Shown here: one piece after another, positions 23,247 to 23,283 of the stretch
How the letters are laid out: each line of letters opens with the position of its first letter
Position numbering within the stretch: the first letter of the stretch is position 1
Source: a virus
Length of the DNA: 23,283 nucleotides
Virus record (IMG/VR): IMGVR_UViG_3300017706_002418
Coordinates: 1 to 23,283 of that record
Direction: 5' to 3' (one strand)
Translations under genes and position numbers: made by a program
The notes under the pieces: generated by a model
Databases searched by the model: none
Seen by the model: the letters and a program-made list of their open reading frames with translations, nothing else
Told to the model about the DNA's origin: nothing

Positions 23247-23278
23247 TAAATATACGAACAGTCTCCTGTGACTCCAAA
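23247..23278 (-). promoter_or_regulatory. Candidate Bacteroidota-type promoter for the DUF932 gene
   Basis: On the minus strand TTTG (23278-23275), 20 nt, then TATATTTA (23254-23247). This is one mismatch from the TAnnTTTG -7 consensus with the expected spacing. TTCGTATATT (23258-23249) is shared exactly with the element before the primase. The remaining 55 nt to the ATG are an untranslated leader with a GC-rich patch (GGTTGCGGCAGCAGCC) followed by A/T-rich sequence. Confidence 0.5.
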
Positions 23279-23283
23279 TTTTA

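Noticed and set aside
1-23283. tRNA genes, CRISPR arrays, insertion sequences and attachment sites
   Set aside because: Gaps between genes are short and none shows a cloverleaf, spaced repeats, transposase or inverted-repeat ends.

Overview
The window is part of the genome of a tailed double-stranded DNA phage with a contractile, T4-like tail. Every gene I can support is on the minus strand, so transcription runs from high to low coordinates. The genes are packed tightly: most junctions overlap by 1, 4 or 8 nt or leave only a few bases, and no gene-free stretch reaches 300 bases. The T4 assignment rests on recognisable relatives of the late sigma factor gp55, baseplate proteins gp5, gp25 and gp6, and a gp61/DnaG-type primase. 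The DNA is strongly A+T-rich. Starts lack Shine-Dalgarno sites and have A/T-rich leaders. Two non-structural genes are preceded by TTTG-N19/20-TATATT arrangements resembling Bacteroidota promoters. The tail proteins carry low-complexity GSSG/GTSG collagen-like repeats of a kind I associate with marine phages of Bacteroidota. A marine, Bacteroidota-infecting T4-like phage is therefore my best guess, but the host is inference.

Layout in transcription order (right to left). (1) 23283-21400: a DUF932 protein, a small protein behind a strong GC hairpin, a 53-residue overlapping ORF, and a YkuK/DUF458 RNase H-like protein. (2) 21345-18697: three small proteins, an HD-domain phosphohydrolase, a one-pass membrane protein and late sigma factor gp55. 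From 20673 onward these genes are chained by ATGA overlaps. (3) 18685-12096: a helical protein, gp5-like hub/spike, a conserved unknown, a small unknown, gp25, gp6, a DNRLRE/CBM96-like protein and a coiled-coil protein. (4) 12121-1427: a 1174-residue wedge protein with a P2 gpI-like core and a LamG-like insertion, then six structural proteins ending in a collagen-like fibre protein. Two of these six are tandem paralogues. (5) 1416-1: a GIY-YIG nuclease, the primase, and the first codons of one more gene.

How they fit together: gp55 would redirect host RNA polymerase to late promoters. A 10-mer, ATATTTATAA on the minus strand (TTATAAATAT on the plus strand), occurs five times by my reading, always at a gene boundary, and contains the T4 late-promoter box in one or both orientations. 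The boundaries it marks split the late genes into plausible transcription units. The gp5/gp25/gp6 block and the large wedge protein would build the baseplate. The downstream structural genes probably supply the baseplate periphery and host-contact fibres. The most unusual points are the recurring box placed against start codons, the small ORF bridging two genes, the LamG-containing wedge protein, and the block of structural proteins with no clear T4 equivalent.
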